A model generated the notes under the pieces. It was not told the origin of the DNA. It saw only the letters and a list, made by a program, of their open reading frames with translations, and searched no databases. Position numbers and translations under genes: made by a program. A DNA stretch of 64,000 nucleotides, taken from assembly GCF_963675165.1 (NCBI RefSeq), contig NC_087385.1:2232501-2296500 (forward strand), written 5' to 3'. Of the stretch, positions 11,537 to 26,500 are shown piece after piece (position 1 is the stretch's first letter; each line of letters starts with the position of its first letter). The DNA is from Halichondria panicea. Taxonomy: Eukaryota; Porifera; Demospongiae; Suberitida; Halichondriidae.

Positions 11537-14500
11537 CTGCATGGGATACATACAGCAGTTTTAAGCACCTTTGCAACACACACACACAAATAGGTAAACC
11601 ACAATGTAAACCCACAATGTAAACATGGACTACATGCAGGACTTACTTGAGCGGTTTCTTTACTAATTTGCAGTATCAAATCAAAATTGGCCAATGTACT
11701 AACACAACAACTATAGATCTAGCTATACAAGGTTGCAGTATAAGGCCTACTCCACAGACGTGATATGGAGAATGGCCACTGTACCAGAGGTGGGTACTTG
11801 GTCTATCTCATATCACACAGAAAAAATAGCTAGCAATTTGAAATGTGACCATAAGTTATAGTTATAACACGGGCACAAGGGGTGTATGGAATATATTGCA
11901 CTGAAGCACGAGGGCGTAAGCCCCGAGGGCTGAGTGCAATATATTCCATGCAGCCCGAGTGCACGTGTAATAACTAGTTTATATCCCGAGGGCATAGCAA
12001 CATAACACTGTCTTAGTAACACAATATAAACTGCACAAAAAGACGACAAAGACAACTCTAGACACAGCTCCATCTCTTCTCTCTCCTAGACGCCAGTATA
12101 TGCAGCGTATAAGATTGGCATGACCGACAAATGGCTTGACACAAAATTGTTGGAGTTCCAACGACGCTGAAACCACTGCAAAACAGCCCCACCCCACTTC
12201 TGGTGCTGCAAAACAGCCCCACCCCGCTACTGCTGCAAAGAAACAGCCCCACCCCATTTACTGCTGCGAAGAAACAGCCCCACCCCACTGTACTACTCAT
12301 CAGACTGATGATCAGTGTAACTGCTGCTCAAACAGCCCCCTCCACTATCCTCGGCATCACAACCAAGCCAAAGAAGCTCGCCTCTACACTGCTGCAAAAC
12401 AGCTCAAGCCCCCTGCAAAAAGAGCCGCTTCTAGTGCTATGGTGAAGCCAGAATTGACCGTGCATCAAGAAGTGGAGGACTAGGTCTAGGAACACAGAAT
12501 CTTCACAAAATGAGCCTGGGACGATTTTAAAACCTGCATGGTTGCAAAGAAGAAACTCCAGCAGTGCTGAACATTCCTGCATGGCTGGACTTACTTTGAT
12601 ACTTGTTATTTCTCGTGATACAATATTTAATTTAATTATGCCAGAGGGGCGTTTTGTGGTTAGTGCAATATGACTTTGCGGTCAGTGCAATATGACTTTC
12701 AGCAGTGCATTATGCTGCATATTGCACTTGGCAACAACGTAGCAACGGGATATAATTATTGACAGCAGTGATAGCAGTGGTGTAGGAAGAGAGTTATCAC
12801 TTAGAGAGCATGGATAGTTTGGAAGGGGAGCTGATATACGCATGTGCACACATATTGGGGTTTTGGGGTAGTCCCCTAAAAAATTGTGTATATGCTCTGG
12901 GATTGATTTGTGTATAAAATATGCGTACAATTAAAAGCTTGATTCAATTGAGCTTGCATTGGGCAAAAAGCAAGCATGCAGTGTTAGGGGCCTGGTTCCT
13001 ACTTTTAGTACTGTAGTACACCACTGGACAGTACTGCAGATGGTCTCCCATGCACCAAATTTAAGTAACCACAATTTAAATTACTACAATAGTACATTGT
13101 GGTTTCATGCTTGTGTGTTCATATGTTGCAAAGGTGCTTAAAACTGCTGTACATGTACATGTACCTTGCTAGTACACTATTGGATATACGCCCAAGCAAA
13201 TGTGTTATATCTAAGCACCTAATGTCCTTTTTGTCGTTATTGATGATGTTAAGAGTCTTGCGTGTTGCGGGCATATCTGATCGATGGAGGAAGTGAGGCC
13301 CAAAGTCATGCTCCTCAAAAGAGAACTCCACCTGAGGCTCAACACCCATACCACGCAGAGATATTGGGAGAGTGGGCCCATTCACAATCTGTGGAGAGTC
13401 ACACAGCATACACGTACATGTGGCAAGAAATTATGACAATGTATTTTAATGGTTTCAAAGCGCAACGATTTTCCTTGAAAGTGAGTGTAGGTACGTATAG
13501 TGATACAGCTGTGAGTGTCACACAATAAACGAAGCCAACCAAACTAACTCACCTGTAGTTGAATCTCACATCCCTTGAGGACCATTTTTGAGGGTGGAGA
13601 AAAAGTGACCTCGAATTTGGCCCTATCTTGAGGCACCACAGTTCCCTCAATTGGAGACAAACACACCAAATCACCACCAGCCTTTGTTTTGCATTTGCTG
13701 GACAACACCCACTTGTACTCCATATTGTACTCTCCATTATTGAACACTGAGATCTGGCCCAGGGCTCGCTCATTGACTGGTACAGAGCCAAAATTGATAA
13801 CTCTTGTTTCTGATTTCCCCACAGGTAGAGATATTTCAGTGCCACCAGGAGAAGTGTAGGAGAGGGCAGTGTTGATGGCATAGCCCTTAGCCTTTACGTT
13901 AAGTACCAGAGGGTCCGGTTTATGCTTAATTTTGCAGTTGAGGCTGAAGTTGTAGTCTTGTTCGTGTCGAGCAGTGAATGAAACAGTGACTGGAATCCTG
14001 GATATATTAATATGCACAGTAAATAAAATGTATAAAGTGCAACATTTTTGCTGTTTTCGAGGATTAGCAATCCTATGAAAATTGTTCCACGTACATAGTT
14101 AACGGCGTACGTAATGTCATTGACACACATTTAACCGTTTTTAGAGGAAATTCAACAAAAATTAAGTGCCTCGAAATTTTACACTATAACGGTAGTCCAT
14201 ATACATTATGTTAGCTCACTATGACATGTCTGTTAAGTATTGTACATTGAGGCCCATACACAAACATGTACGTACAAACGTACGTGTACATGCACACACA
14301 TACTTTGTGTTTGGTTGAATTGTTCCAATCATTGGCTCCACAACCAGCTGCCCTGAGTGCCCGTCACAGTGACAGCTCTTCTCATCAAAGGAAAACTTGT
14401 ACGGAGTTGGCTCATTGCTCACCAGATACACAGTATCCTTCATCTTTGAGCCTATAATGAGGTGGGTAGCATGTACACCTTCACGCAATAGAGAATGAAT

Positions 14501-17500
14501 TGACTCACCAATGAGCATGGCCTTGAACGTGAGATAGGCCCTGTCTAGGTGGACTGAGGGCTCGTCAGTGTGGCCAGCCAAGAGGAACGAGTGGGAGAGA
14601 CAGATGGACGGGATTGAGAACACCCACACACTCTCAACACTCTCCAGAGAGGACGGCGTATACTCAAACGCAATCTAATGTAGAGATGCGATAATACACG
14701 CAGACCCTATAATTATACATGTACATGTGCAATATATCCATATTATTTGCTAGCTACATGTACAGTACATGTGCGTATCTGACAACACATGCATGTACAG
14801 ATGCATATAAGCACATCACTTTCAGTGCTAACCATGTTAACTTTAGCTAAGACTAAGAGTTGGACAGTTTAGTACACACACATAACCACACCCACCTCAA
14901 ACTTTTTGCCACCCTCTACGTAACCCTTTGGAGTGAGGCACTTAAACTTGTTGTTGAATTGCAGAGAGCTGCTAGCAGTCCATTGGAACTCATAGCCAGA
15001 GCTAGTCGGATTGATGATATCAAAACGTCTATATTGAGAAAGAAAACGATTATAGGTAAACAATTATAAAAGGGATATTTAGTTTGTCAATAACCAATGA
15101 CTATGTGAAAGACTATCATTAGAGGAAAGATCATTAGGTATTGACTTGTAATTTTAAACTTGCAGCCTTGAAATCCACATAATGGTGTACATATTTTTAC
15201 ATGCATATATATATGGTACGTACATGTGCAATGTACGTAAGATTATGTAATGTAGAATGCTTAAAGCTCCACCACCAGGAGAAATGTACATGCTAATAAT
15301 GTAAAATAATGTACAGTCTGTAGAACAAACAAGAACATACTTTGTATTTTTGACTCCCACTCCACATGAGGTAAACTCAATGACACGTGTGCTGGCAGGA
15401 TCCACAGTTCCGGACGATTCAAAGCTCCTCCGACCATCACCACTTCTGCGTGAGAAGTAGTCAGTAGTGTGCTCCAGCTCGAAGTGGCAGTAGGGCATGA
15501 GGGAGCGACCATGCACTGAGAGGGTCAGTGGCTCTAGGGATCCATCAAGATTGGGCATGCTGTACAGGTAGAGGAATGATGTACTGGATGTATTAGTACT
15601 TATAGAGATAGATGTACTGTACAATCATGAGATATTTGGAAGGCCACATACGTACATACATGTATGAAAAATTTATTAAGTCACACTACCTCAACATTGT
15701 GCTACAGAACACGAAAATACGTGCATGCATGTACAAGCATGGGTGCATAGGTATGGTGATACACGTACTTGCATCTGAAGGTAGACTGCTTGTTGAATAC
15801 ATCTAGAGGAGCAAACTTCACAGTGAAGTTCGTCTCAGTATCAGGCTGAATGATCCCAGTGGAGGGTTCAATCGAGAATGGCATGCCCTTATCTTCCGAT
15901 TTCAAATCACCGTCAACCATCACCCATTTATAGGTCACTGGAATAACTCCATTGTTTTTTATCGGGAAGCTAAACACTTTAGACTGATACATGAGTGTGT
16001 CTTTGAAACGAATTTCCTTCACAGGGCACACAAACTTTGCAAAATCGGCCACAGCTGATATAAGCAGCTCTAAATCGCGATGACTCTCATCCACCACGGA
16101 ATGGGCTGGCTCTGTGTCCGTTTCAATTACTTTTTTCTTGGCCGGTGTTGGCACACGTCCTGTAATGCTTTGTTTGAGCACACTACTAGTGCCACTACTA
16201 TCTACAGACAGTAGTTGAGGTTGCGCAATATTTACCCAACGAACTGACTTCATACGGTCATCCCAGTCAGCAGGCTGAGAGAGCGAAATTTTCCAGATTT
16301 TCCCAGCAATTATTTGAGCTGAGAGTGATTCAGAATTAGCTTGAGCTTTGAACGTGACTGTGATGTCTTTGGATGATCCTGGTTTGATGTGGCCCAGAGA
16401 GGGTGCAAAGGTTAGACAAGGGAGTGAAGTGGGCCATTGAAACTTGACCGTTGTGTTGGATTTAGACCTGTTTGTCAGTGTGAATACAATCTGCCGACTC
16501 TCGCCAACAGCAATACTCCCAAAATGGAGATGGCTCTCTACAGAGGCTGTAAAAAAAAATAGTGCAAGGTTTAAAAAAGGTACTGTATAATTATACTTAA
16601 TTACTAAAATCAATGTGGCTTTACAAAAACAACACACGAGACTCTATCCTATACATGCACCAACAATGCAACCTTACTATGATATCTGTTCATATACAGT
16701 ACAGGGTATTTGTACTGTTTAAGCCCATGCAACCGATCGACTCACCATTAGTGTCGTCAGTAACCCGCTCCTCTGCCCCCCAGTTGGCCACTTCCCCTCG
16801 CACATTCTCCAGACACACGTCATCCTCATAGCCTTCCCCCACCAACTGGATCACTGGCTTCTCAAACTGGTTGTCTTGGATACACACACACACCTCACCG
16901 TGGTATTTGTTAATGGAGCAAGGATTGAAAACTGCAAGGCAGTCTTTGCTTTCATTCACATCAAGACTCACAGAACACAGACGACTCGATTCCTTGTCTT
17001 GAGAATCTGCTGAATCTTCAAAAGTCGCAATTTCATCTTCCATACTCGTCACAGTAAACGCTTTATCGCCTGTGTTTTCTAGCAGGACATTTGCAGGTAT
17101 AGTACCAGTGTTCTTAAGAGTAATAGTCAAAGTTTGGGACTGGCGCAGCAGTAGCCTCTTAAAGAGCAATATTGGGTCGCCTTTAGCATTGTGCAGGGTG
17201 GGCCGTGTGATAGACACTTGAGGGAGATTGCCGTCTCCTTGTAATTCAAATACCAGACACTTGCTTTTGGTGGCACCTTCAGGAGTGACTTCAAAGGTTG
17301 TATTATAGATTTGCATGGCTGCTGGTTTGAAACTGACAATGGCGTAAATGTGTGAGTGAGAGGGAATGGCAATTTTAGAGGAGGGTTGGACTTCGAATAC
17401 CGGATCACTACTGCCTTTCTGCTTGACTGTTGGTGACTTCACAGACACAAGCACATCACAAGCGATCTATTGATTAAAACAACACTAATCTATGCAATCT

Positions 17501-20500
17501 TTTTACACATTAGGGAATTTTATGTTCCAGTACCGTATAGCGGGTTATTTTCGAGGCACTACCTACATTTTTGCAGATTGCCCAAACAAAGCATTTCGAG
17601 GATTTTATTTTCGAGGATAGCAGTTCAAATGACCACACCACCTACAGTAGAGAGGTTTTTCAATGCCAATTTTGAATTTTCGTGTTTCTGGGTCAATCCT
17701 CGAAAACCTCGAAATAACCAGCTATATGGTATTAGGGCAATGGGGTATTTTGTACGTGTGCATGTACTGTACTGTATATACACACGTACATTGTAGCTAC
17801 ATGTACACCTGTACATGTACAATAACAAATACCTTGTTGTTGTTGCTGATCTTGAACCTAGCTTTTGCCAACTGACCGACAATGACACTCTTGAATACAA
17901 ACCTCCTCTCTTCTTCCCCGTACACACCAATACAGCCCTCACCATGGAACTGATGCTGGGCGAGCACACCTAGCCGTCTGCATACACGATGCTCCTCAAA
18001 TATAGACGCCACATCCACTGTATTAATCTCGGGATGTAACACCTCTCCACAAATCTTGTAGCTGAGTGGAGGAATATCTATTTGTCTATCACTGACTTCG
18101 ATGGAAAGGATTTCCTCACGAGGTCCAGACTTGTCATCAGCTATACAGTCCACAGTGATGATCTGGGATTGCCCAGCCAATATCGATCCCATAGCTGAGT
18201 TGACGGTGAACATACCCAGGACCAAACGTTGACTCCCACCTATCACTTCAGTCCTGAGTGAAGTGAAATCATATGATTACACCAGAAGCAAATTACCAAG
18301 CACATTTTGTGCAATGACAAATCAAGCTGCTGACTTAATTGCATGACAGATAAATGTGTAAAACAGGTTTCCTACTACTATATACACTGTAAAGTAGCAA
18401 GTAATTTTTAAGGGATTAATAGAAATCAACGAGACAGCGAAAATTTGAACCGCTACTAATTAATAAGCATAGTAAAATCGCGAAATTTGCGAAACACATT
18501 AGTCCTTAGAAATTTACCCACTATACAGTCAGTCTATGTGCTCAGCACAAGGGTGTATACATGTACATGCACATACATACACATGTACCGGTCAGATGAA
18601 GATAAACACACTGTACCTTAGTGGTCCTCCTTCAGACAATTTATTCTTAATTCCACTTGGTTTAGTAAAACTCATTCGAGCAGTAGAGCTCTCCCTCCCG
18701 TCTCGGGACTTTGTGCGATTTTTTGCTGCTACTGCAGCCATGCTGATAGCCCTTATCTTTTGCTCCTCGGAAGACATCTTCTTAGTTATGGCATACTTAA
18801 ACTCAAATTCCCCTTTGTTTTCGAGTGTGAACGAAGCACTTTTACGCGCGTTGATAGTCATGGGCCCAAAGTTGATATCGCTAGCTGGTGAAACGAGAGG
18901 GTGTGAGAAGACAGCCTTAGCGCTGACTCGTATGGGGATGTTGGCAATTACCTCTCCCTGATCACCAACATGGGCATCTATGACCTACATAGATTAAGTT
19001 TATGAAAAGCAAGGAGTGAATAATCCATTATCAAGGCTCATTAAACATTAAATACATGTGAATGCACGTTTAATATCTACATGTATTGTGCGTAAACGAT
19101 AGATAATTATTATGAACTCTTGTTATTATCAAACAAGATCAGTTTTTTATTGAAATTATGTTCAACTGTATACTATGCTCACCTGACATTTCAAGATGGG
19201 CATGTTTACAATTGTGACCTCCTTGTTGGACTTAAAGACAACACTGACTGGCTGAGCCTTCTCTCCGGGGTAGAGGGTATTGTGAGTGGGGGAAAAACTG
19301 AAAATCTTGGTGTAGTCCACCCCAGTGTCTGACACATCAAACAGGAAACTGCAGGAGGAAAAGGAGGATAACACTTAAGCGGAGTGTGTCTACATTTACT
19401 TCCTGCATGATCTGTATGATTTTTATTGCATGCATGCATCGATGTACAGGATTATTAATGTACACAGCTTCAAGCGAGTGCTTGATTAGTAAAGCCAATG
19501 CCCATCGTAAACTGTGAGTGCATAGATATATACATGTACATGTACCGTACTTAGTTTTCAATTCTATGGCAAACTACTACATGATGTATAATTATACTTA
19601 CAACAACCTTGATGAAATGTCTTGGTTCTATACTCACTTGTATGCAATGTCATATTTTCCCTTATTCTTAAGGAAAATCATCAGCTTCTGCTCATCACAA
19701 GCACGAATACATTGAAAGTCAAGTCCTCCATCCGTCCCTTTTGGAAAGCTGATGTCTAGTGCCACGTCATACGCCTCGGCAAAGATTTGTATATTCTCTA
19801 CATGCATGAGACCCATTATTTTCTCCACGTCAGAGATCTCAATCTTGAAAGCTTTCTTGGCGTGATTAACCTGCTTGGCGGCTCTGAAATTGACTGAGAG
19901 TGGAAAATCTGACCTTGGTTGAACTACTCCCTCGACTTGACTGAATGAGAATTCTTCCCCGAGAGATTCAAGTCCACTCAGTTTCCAGGCAACAGGCAGC
20001 ATGGTGTGATTGTGTAGATAGATCACATTGGTCTGTTTTCTATGGAGCAGGACTTTCTTGAATTCTATGAGTTTGCGGTCGATTTTAAGGTCTGGTTCAA
20101 CTCCATTGCACACAAGTTTGAAGACGACTGGATTAGGGTTGTGTTTGATACAGCAGACAAGAGCGTCTTTGATCTCATCCGCTGATTTAGGGTATGCCCA
20201 GATTCTGAGAGTCTACACAGGGATAAAAGAAATCGGCACATAATGAACTCTAAAATAAACATTTTCTGGTACAACTGGTAATACAGACACACACACACAC
20301 ACACACGCACAAGCTCTGTTATTTGGTGGTCGCTGCTTAGCGAAAAACAATTATTTGACCACAAAAAGGCTTGTGGGGGTCTAGATGACCACACGAACCA
20401 ATTTTGTTAGAACCAGGTGCACTCGACCATGACATTGTATATTGTACACCCGTAACATGTATGAAAAATCAAGTACAGACTAGTACATATACATGTGCAT

Positions 20501-23500
20501 ACGCACAACACAATACCTCACTCTCTCCGGACTTCAAAGTCATGTTGGGAGGGTCCAGTAGGAAAGTGTTGGCATTTTGGTCCTTCATAAAGTAGAACTC
20601 CGCATCAACTGTACTCAGGCTGATGTTCTTAATTTGCATAACCTCCATGTTCTCAGGATATCTACAGTCTTTGTATCTGCAATGATAAGTATTGCTGCTT
20701 TGTGTACTGCGGCCTAAATGTGCTTAACAATAATTATGAACTGTCATGTGCATCTAAATACACATGTTCAGCTGTAGATTAGGCTCTGTCGATAGATTAT
20801 ACACACTGCAGTTTATAACACTGTACACAATTATACGTACCGATCTCGGGTCTTGCCGCAGTGCAGTGGCCCAAAGTAGTAGGTATTTTCACTCAACACA
20901 AACTTCTTATGCACGATCTCCTCCCGGGTCTTTGTTCTTTTCCGAGAAGGAAACACACTCCTAATTAAGGTATGGCAAAAAAGGTACACACTTCATAAAA
21001 GCTAAAACAGCCAATTTGTAGGAGGGAAGTATTACCTAAATTGTATGCTCATCCAATACAAGAGTGGCCCTAAAATCCATTTAAGAATACAGTCATGTAT
21101 AATATAGCTCACGCAAGGCATCACTTACAGAGGCATTTTTACAATTTACGGACCTTGGCTCTTGGCAAATTGTAGGCATCTCGCAGTGACCACGGCAGAA
21201 CAGTTGAGTCCTCCTTCTGGTACCAGTGATCTCAAAGTTGAGTGTCTGATCAAACTGTCCGATATCTGCCTGAGATTGGAAGAGCAGCTTGAGCTTTGTC
21301 TCTCCACTAGGGGGAACCACCCAGCGAAACCTTACTAGTCTGTGAGGTACATGAAACTTCAGTAATACAGTATCAGATCAATAATACCAAGGAATGTACA
21401 TGTATTCATGCATACGTGTCGTATACCGTATAGCGGGTATTATTTCGAGGGTATAAATTTTAGCGGATGGACCTCTACAAAGGATTTCGCGGATTTTATT
21501 TTCGTGGTCTGAGTTCCAGCCTTTTGACGCATGCGCACATCAACATGCAGCTGTACCTCTACACCGTTAGCCTCGAATCCAGGCCTAGCCTGTATAAAAT
21601 AATAGAATCGGTGAGGCACTATGTCCTCCATCTCTAGCAGAACGTTTGCTGTGCAGGCCATGGTCAGGGGATACAGTAGACGTAGAGCAAGCTAGCTGGC
21701 TATATATACCGGCGTCCTTGTCTCTAGATTCCCTTTTCTTTCCTCTTATTGTAGATAGGTGTGGTCAATAATACTGAACACGCCTACTATTCAATAAGAT
21801 ATAAATTTTCGAGGTACAGGCTCAATCCGCGAAAACCGTGAACATTTATACCCTCGAAATATACCCGCTATACGGTACGTACATATATAATTATTATGTA
21901 CATAATGCTTCCATGATACCTGACTGTACAAACATTGGATTCTAGGGAAAAGTTCACTTCAGCATGTTCTATAATTTACTGGTTTACTAATACAGTAAGG
22001 ACTCACTTGACTGGCCCCCCGGTTGGTTTTGTCTCAGGTGTCTCAGTCTTGGCCACTGGAGGTGTCTCTTCCCTTGCGGAGACAAACTGAGAAGGAGAGG
22101 GAGAGGGAGATGCAATCTTCACAGTGCTCTTCTTACGACTCGTCTTCTGCGGTGACTTTTTGTGACCAGTTGAATCACTGTTCTCGGCGGACCGAACGGA
22201 GGCAGTGCGTTTGGAAACTCTGGATGAGTGGTCTCTCTCACTTGGTTCACTGGGTGGCTCTTCAATAGGCTCAGGTGGGGACTTGGGCGCCTCTTCTTTG
22301 GGGGCATTGCTATGAGGGGACAATGTATGATTATAATTATAAGACGAGGTATCACCTCAGTAATACAGTTGTATGAACGCACATACATGTATGTACACAT
22401 ACAAACCATGTGACGTTTACTACGTAGCAAGCATGAACTGTTTTACTACAATGCGACATACAGGAAACAGAATGCAACAAATAGCTACGTATACATGTAC
22501 ACGTACATATGTACAGTACTGTAAGCTCTAAAAATTAATTTAAAAGTGCAAGTAAACAAGAGTAATAAAATTAAAACTTACGGGTCATCAGGCGAAGATG
22601 CAATGAAGCAGAACCTTTCTTGTGGGACATGGCGAATGTTCTTCCTCTTGAGTGGCAAAGGATACACTTGAAAGTCAACAGGCCCAGGAATAGGCACTCC
22701 ATCCGTACTAAGTCCCAAACCATCAAGAATTGACTCGGTAGAAGGCAGACCCAGATCAAACAATCGTCTTGTTACAGCCTCCATCTCTTGGTTTGCTTGA
22801 ATTTCTAACAGTGACACCCCCAGTCCTTCTCTGCTCTCTTCCGGTTCTGGTATTTCAGGACAAATTTCGATATGCTCCTCTTTCAGCTTGCCACCTTTGA
22901 CCTTTCTTGATGGGGTGATTTTGGTTGTTGGTTCTTCAATTTCTAAAGGTTTTTTAGGGCGTAATACGCCTTTTTGTCGATCCCAGTCTTCTATTACACT
23001 CTTAATGCTGTCAATAAATGTGGTGTAATGGTTGTATTTCTTTTGTAAAAGAGTGCAACATTCAGTCGGTTGGTCGTCTTCGAGTATTGACCGAGCACCA
23101 CCTTTCTTGGGTACTTTCCTTTTTGGTGTGCCGCCTCCTCCTGGAGACTCGAGCACAGATTGAATGCTAACTCCTGAAGCGGTCATATTACCTGTTCCAC
23201 CAAGATTCAATTGTCCATGAGTAGGGTGGTGAGATGAACCAGGTCGTGATTGGCCTGGTGAAGTGCCTGATTGATGCATTAGTACTGTGACTGCTGGAGG
23301 TTTCGCTACATTACTGGCACGGTGCTGTTTGTTTGGGTCTTTACGTCCCTTCTTTTTCATTTTCTCCTCTTCAAGCCTTCTCATTTCTTCCTCACGAAGC
23401 TCCATTTCTCTTCGTTTTTGCTCCTCTTTTTCCTGTTTACGTTTCTCCCGTTGTTCTTTTTTAATTCTAAACCGTATTGTGTCGATTTCTCTCTGTTCCT

Positions 23501-26500
23501 CAAGGCTCTTTGCTTCATACTCATCTTCGTCAAGTGCTAACAATTTTTCAATCCTTTCCTTCTCGATTTTTTCTATCTGCAGCAGTTCTTTTTGCAAATT
23601 TTCTTCTTGTAGTTGCTGGATCTCTTCAATATTGTCCAGCCTTTTCTGAATATCAACAAAATCCATTTCGAGGTTCACAAAATAGATGTGTGCACGATTA
23701 CTAAATGCTCGCAGTACAATACATGTAGATAATTGAATACTTGCTGCAAAATGTGATTCAATCCCATCAAAAACAACTCCTCTATAGCAGTCAGACTGCT
23801 GCAATCGTTCAGCCAATATTTCATAAGCAAGGTTTTCAGGTAGAGCTATAGGCATAAGTTGACCTTCAGGGACTGCAAAATCGCTATTTTGTAGCACATC
23901 AACATTGAAGTGAGATGGTGGTACAGGAAGAGGTAGTACTTCGATTGTAGTTTCTTTGTCTTTCTCTTTCTCTTTGGCATTGAATTGTTTCTTTGAGAAA
24001 ACTGATAGGCCGGAAGGTGCATCATTTACATCTTCTTTGATAGCAACACTATCTATGAGGTATTTACGTGCTTTTCGGCCAAACTCAGTTCTAGCGCTTG
24101 ATATTGCCTCAATAATTACCTCATCCATGACCAATACAGTGGCTCCATACGCTTCAGCTATACGCTTGGCTTGAGTGGTTCGTCCTGATGAAGGTGGGCC
24201 ATGCACAATAATAGCGGCTCCTTTTCTTTTTTCAGCTTCTGCCGCTTCTGGTGACAAATCGATTCCCAAGTAGTGTGCAATTGCCTGTTTCACGGGAGAC
24301 AACATTTCAGGTAGGCTAGTTGCAGTCACTGCAGTTAGCTGTGTAAGTGCTGAGAGAGATTCGATAACGGGTAAGTTCATAGTTGATGCCAGCGCACAAG
24401 TGCTTTGTTGAACACTTTTTGGATCATCGAGTAAATCATGGGTAGTTTGAGACTGGCCTTGAACAGAAACGGTGCTTTCAAGATTGGCATCACTGGGTAA
24501 ATTAGTCTCTGTGTCTGTTCGCTGATCATGAGGGTCAGGCTTTTGACCTTTGTAGGCTTTTAAGATTTCGTTGGGTAGGGACTCCCCCAGAGTGGGGGGT
24601 GGGAGCATCAGTCGCTGCTGACTGTCGTACTCCTTAATGTCACGGAGAATCTACAGTGAGAGACAATTCAGATAAAAATTGCATGGTATAAATAGAAGTG
24701 AACGTTTATAAGTAGATGTTACTGGCAATTGTAACATGCCTGTGCCGTGTACTTAATTACAATGTGTAGCTACAATGTATGTACGTATGTTACACATACT
24801 ATGTACAGTACCTCTTCTTCCTCCAGGTACTGCTTATCAAACTCAAGAGAATAAAACTCGACGGGGTAGGGCATTGGGTTGCTGACAGTGATCTCAGTTT
24901 CTGAGCCTGGTGAGAATGGCAGTACTGGCTCATACTTTACGAGAGTGGGACTGAATACAAGTTGTGGTTCGCTGCCTCTCCCCTCCACGTGTAGACACAG
25001 ATCACTGTCTGGATTCTGGTGAACAGAGAATGGAATCTCATCCACATAGTGAATCTAGGGAAGAGGATGAAAACAGTACAGTTACTGAATTCAAAAATAT
25101 GATAAAAAAGGAACACTTTGTATAATTCGTCACATAACCAAAAAACAACACCATGTGAACACTCCTCAGCTAGAGAATGCAACTATAAGTGTACTCATGT
25201 AGTTACATGTATAATTATAGGAAGAATTACTGATCGAGACAAGTTACATGTACATGTACTTACACGCAGACACATAATTATACACATACACTTATTGTAT
25301 ACCTCTTCACTCGGCATGAAGATGATCTTGATGTCGGTTGTTTTTCCCGGTAGCAGCACTCCAGAGGAGGGACTGACCTCAAAGAAGTTTGGAGGAGGTT
25401 TCTGCTTCATCTTCTTTCGAAGATGGAGCGGAACATGGCGAGGAATCTTCTTAGGAGGCTTGGCAGTCACAGCAGTCCACATACAACTGGAGCAGAGAGA
25501 TATACATGTACATTGCATGATAAATTTTACTTTGGTGGTGTCTAAAGATCTTGTAGATTGTGTTACCATGAATCAAATAGGACGTTAGGCCTCAAATATA
25601 CTGTACATGTACGATAATGCTCTTGCTAAACTACATGTACATTGTATACGTGCAGTTTTTCAACCCTACCACCATTTGCTATCATGTGCATACACACACA
25701 CAGATACATGTACATGCAGCAACTATTCACCTGACTGTGACAGGGTTGGTGAGCCTGATGGTGACGAGTCTGCACTGACCACAGACAACCGTCCCAAAGT
25801 CAATATAGCTCTCAGAGAACTGCATGCTGGGCCGAGTGACTTGTGCAGTGAACATGACAGAGTAGGATGGACCACCAACAAGCTGAAAGACAAAACCTTT
25901 GAAACCAAATAATTATGTACAGTTCTACACATGTATATTGTACGTACATACGCACGTACACCATGTAATGTATGTTTATAAAGAAACCATAGAGCTCTAC
26001 AATACTGTAATAGGGAATTGATTAGGAGGATAAAAACTGGTACGTACATTTACATATACGTATGTGCAGATGACATGCACGAGCACAAAAACTCACATTG
26101 AAAGGGACCTCAATGAGCCTCTTTCCATTAGAGCATTTAATAGCCGCTGGGTCAAAGGTCACAGTGAAGTCCAGGCTCTCATAGGGGGGCAATGCCTTGA
26201 CCTTTTCTCCTAGGTCCACTGAGAACCCACTGTGCTGTAGTAGCTTGTGAGGGGTGGTGAAGGAGACAGGGATGTGACCAACGTTGGTTAGGTGGAAGGT
26301 TCGTGAGGCAACCATACCATACACTACATAGCCAAAGTCCAGGTGGAATCTGGGTAAGCCCCTGTAGTAAAGTACATAATTATACGTATAATTATAGGCA
26401 AGAGTAGATAAGAGTACTTGATCTAGATCTACTCTTGAATGACACGTGAAACATAAAATGTAAAATGCTTACCATAACATAATTGTAATATTTTGTATTG

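Noticed and set aside
12136-12483. Plus-strand open frame of 115 codons with AAKQPHP repeats
   Set aside because: It is created by the minisatellite in a HYDIN intron; there is no start context, no splice partner and no family similarity.
21440-21661. Minus-strand frame of 73 codons as an extra HYDIN exon
   Set aside because: It lies inside an enlarged MITE, has no ASH-like pattern, and exons 29 and 30 already join in frame.
23287-23704. Plus-strand Ser/Phe/Leu-rich open frames
   Set aside because: They are antisense to the Glu/Lys/Arg-rich coiled coil of HYDIN exon 28 and reflect its codon composition.
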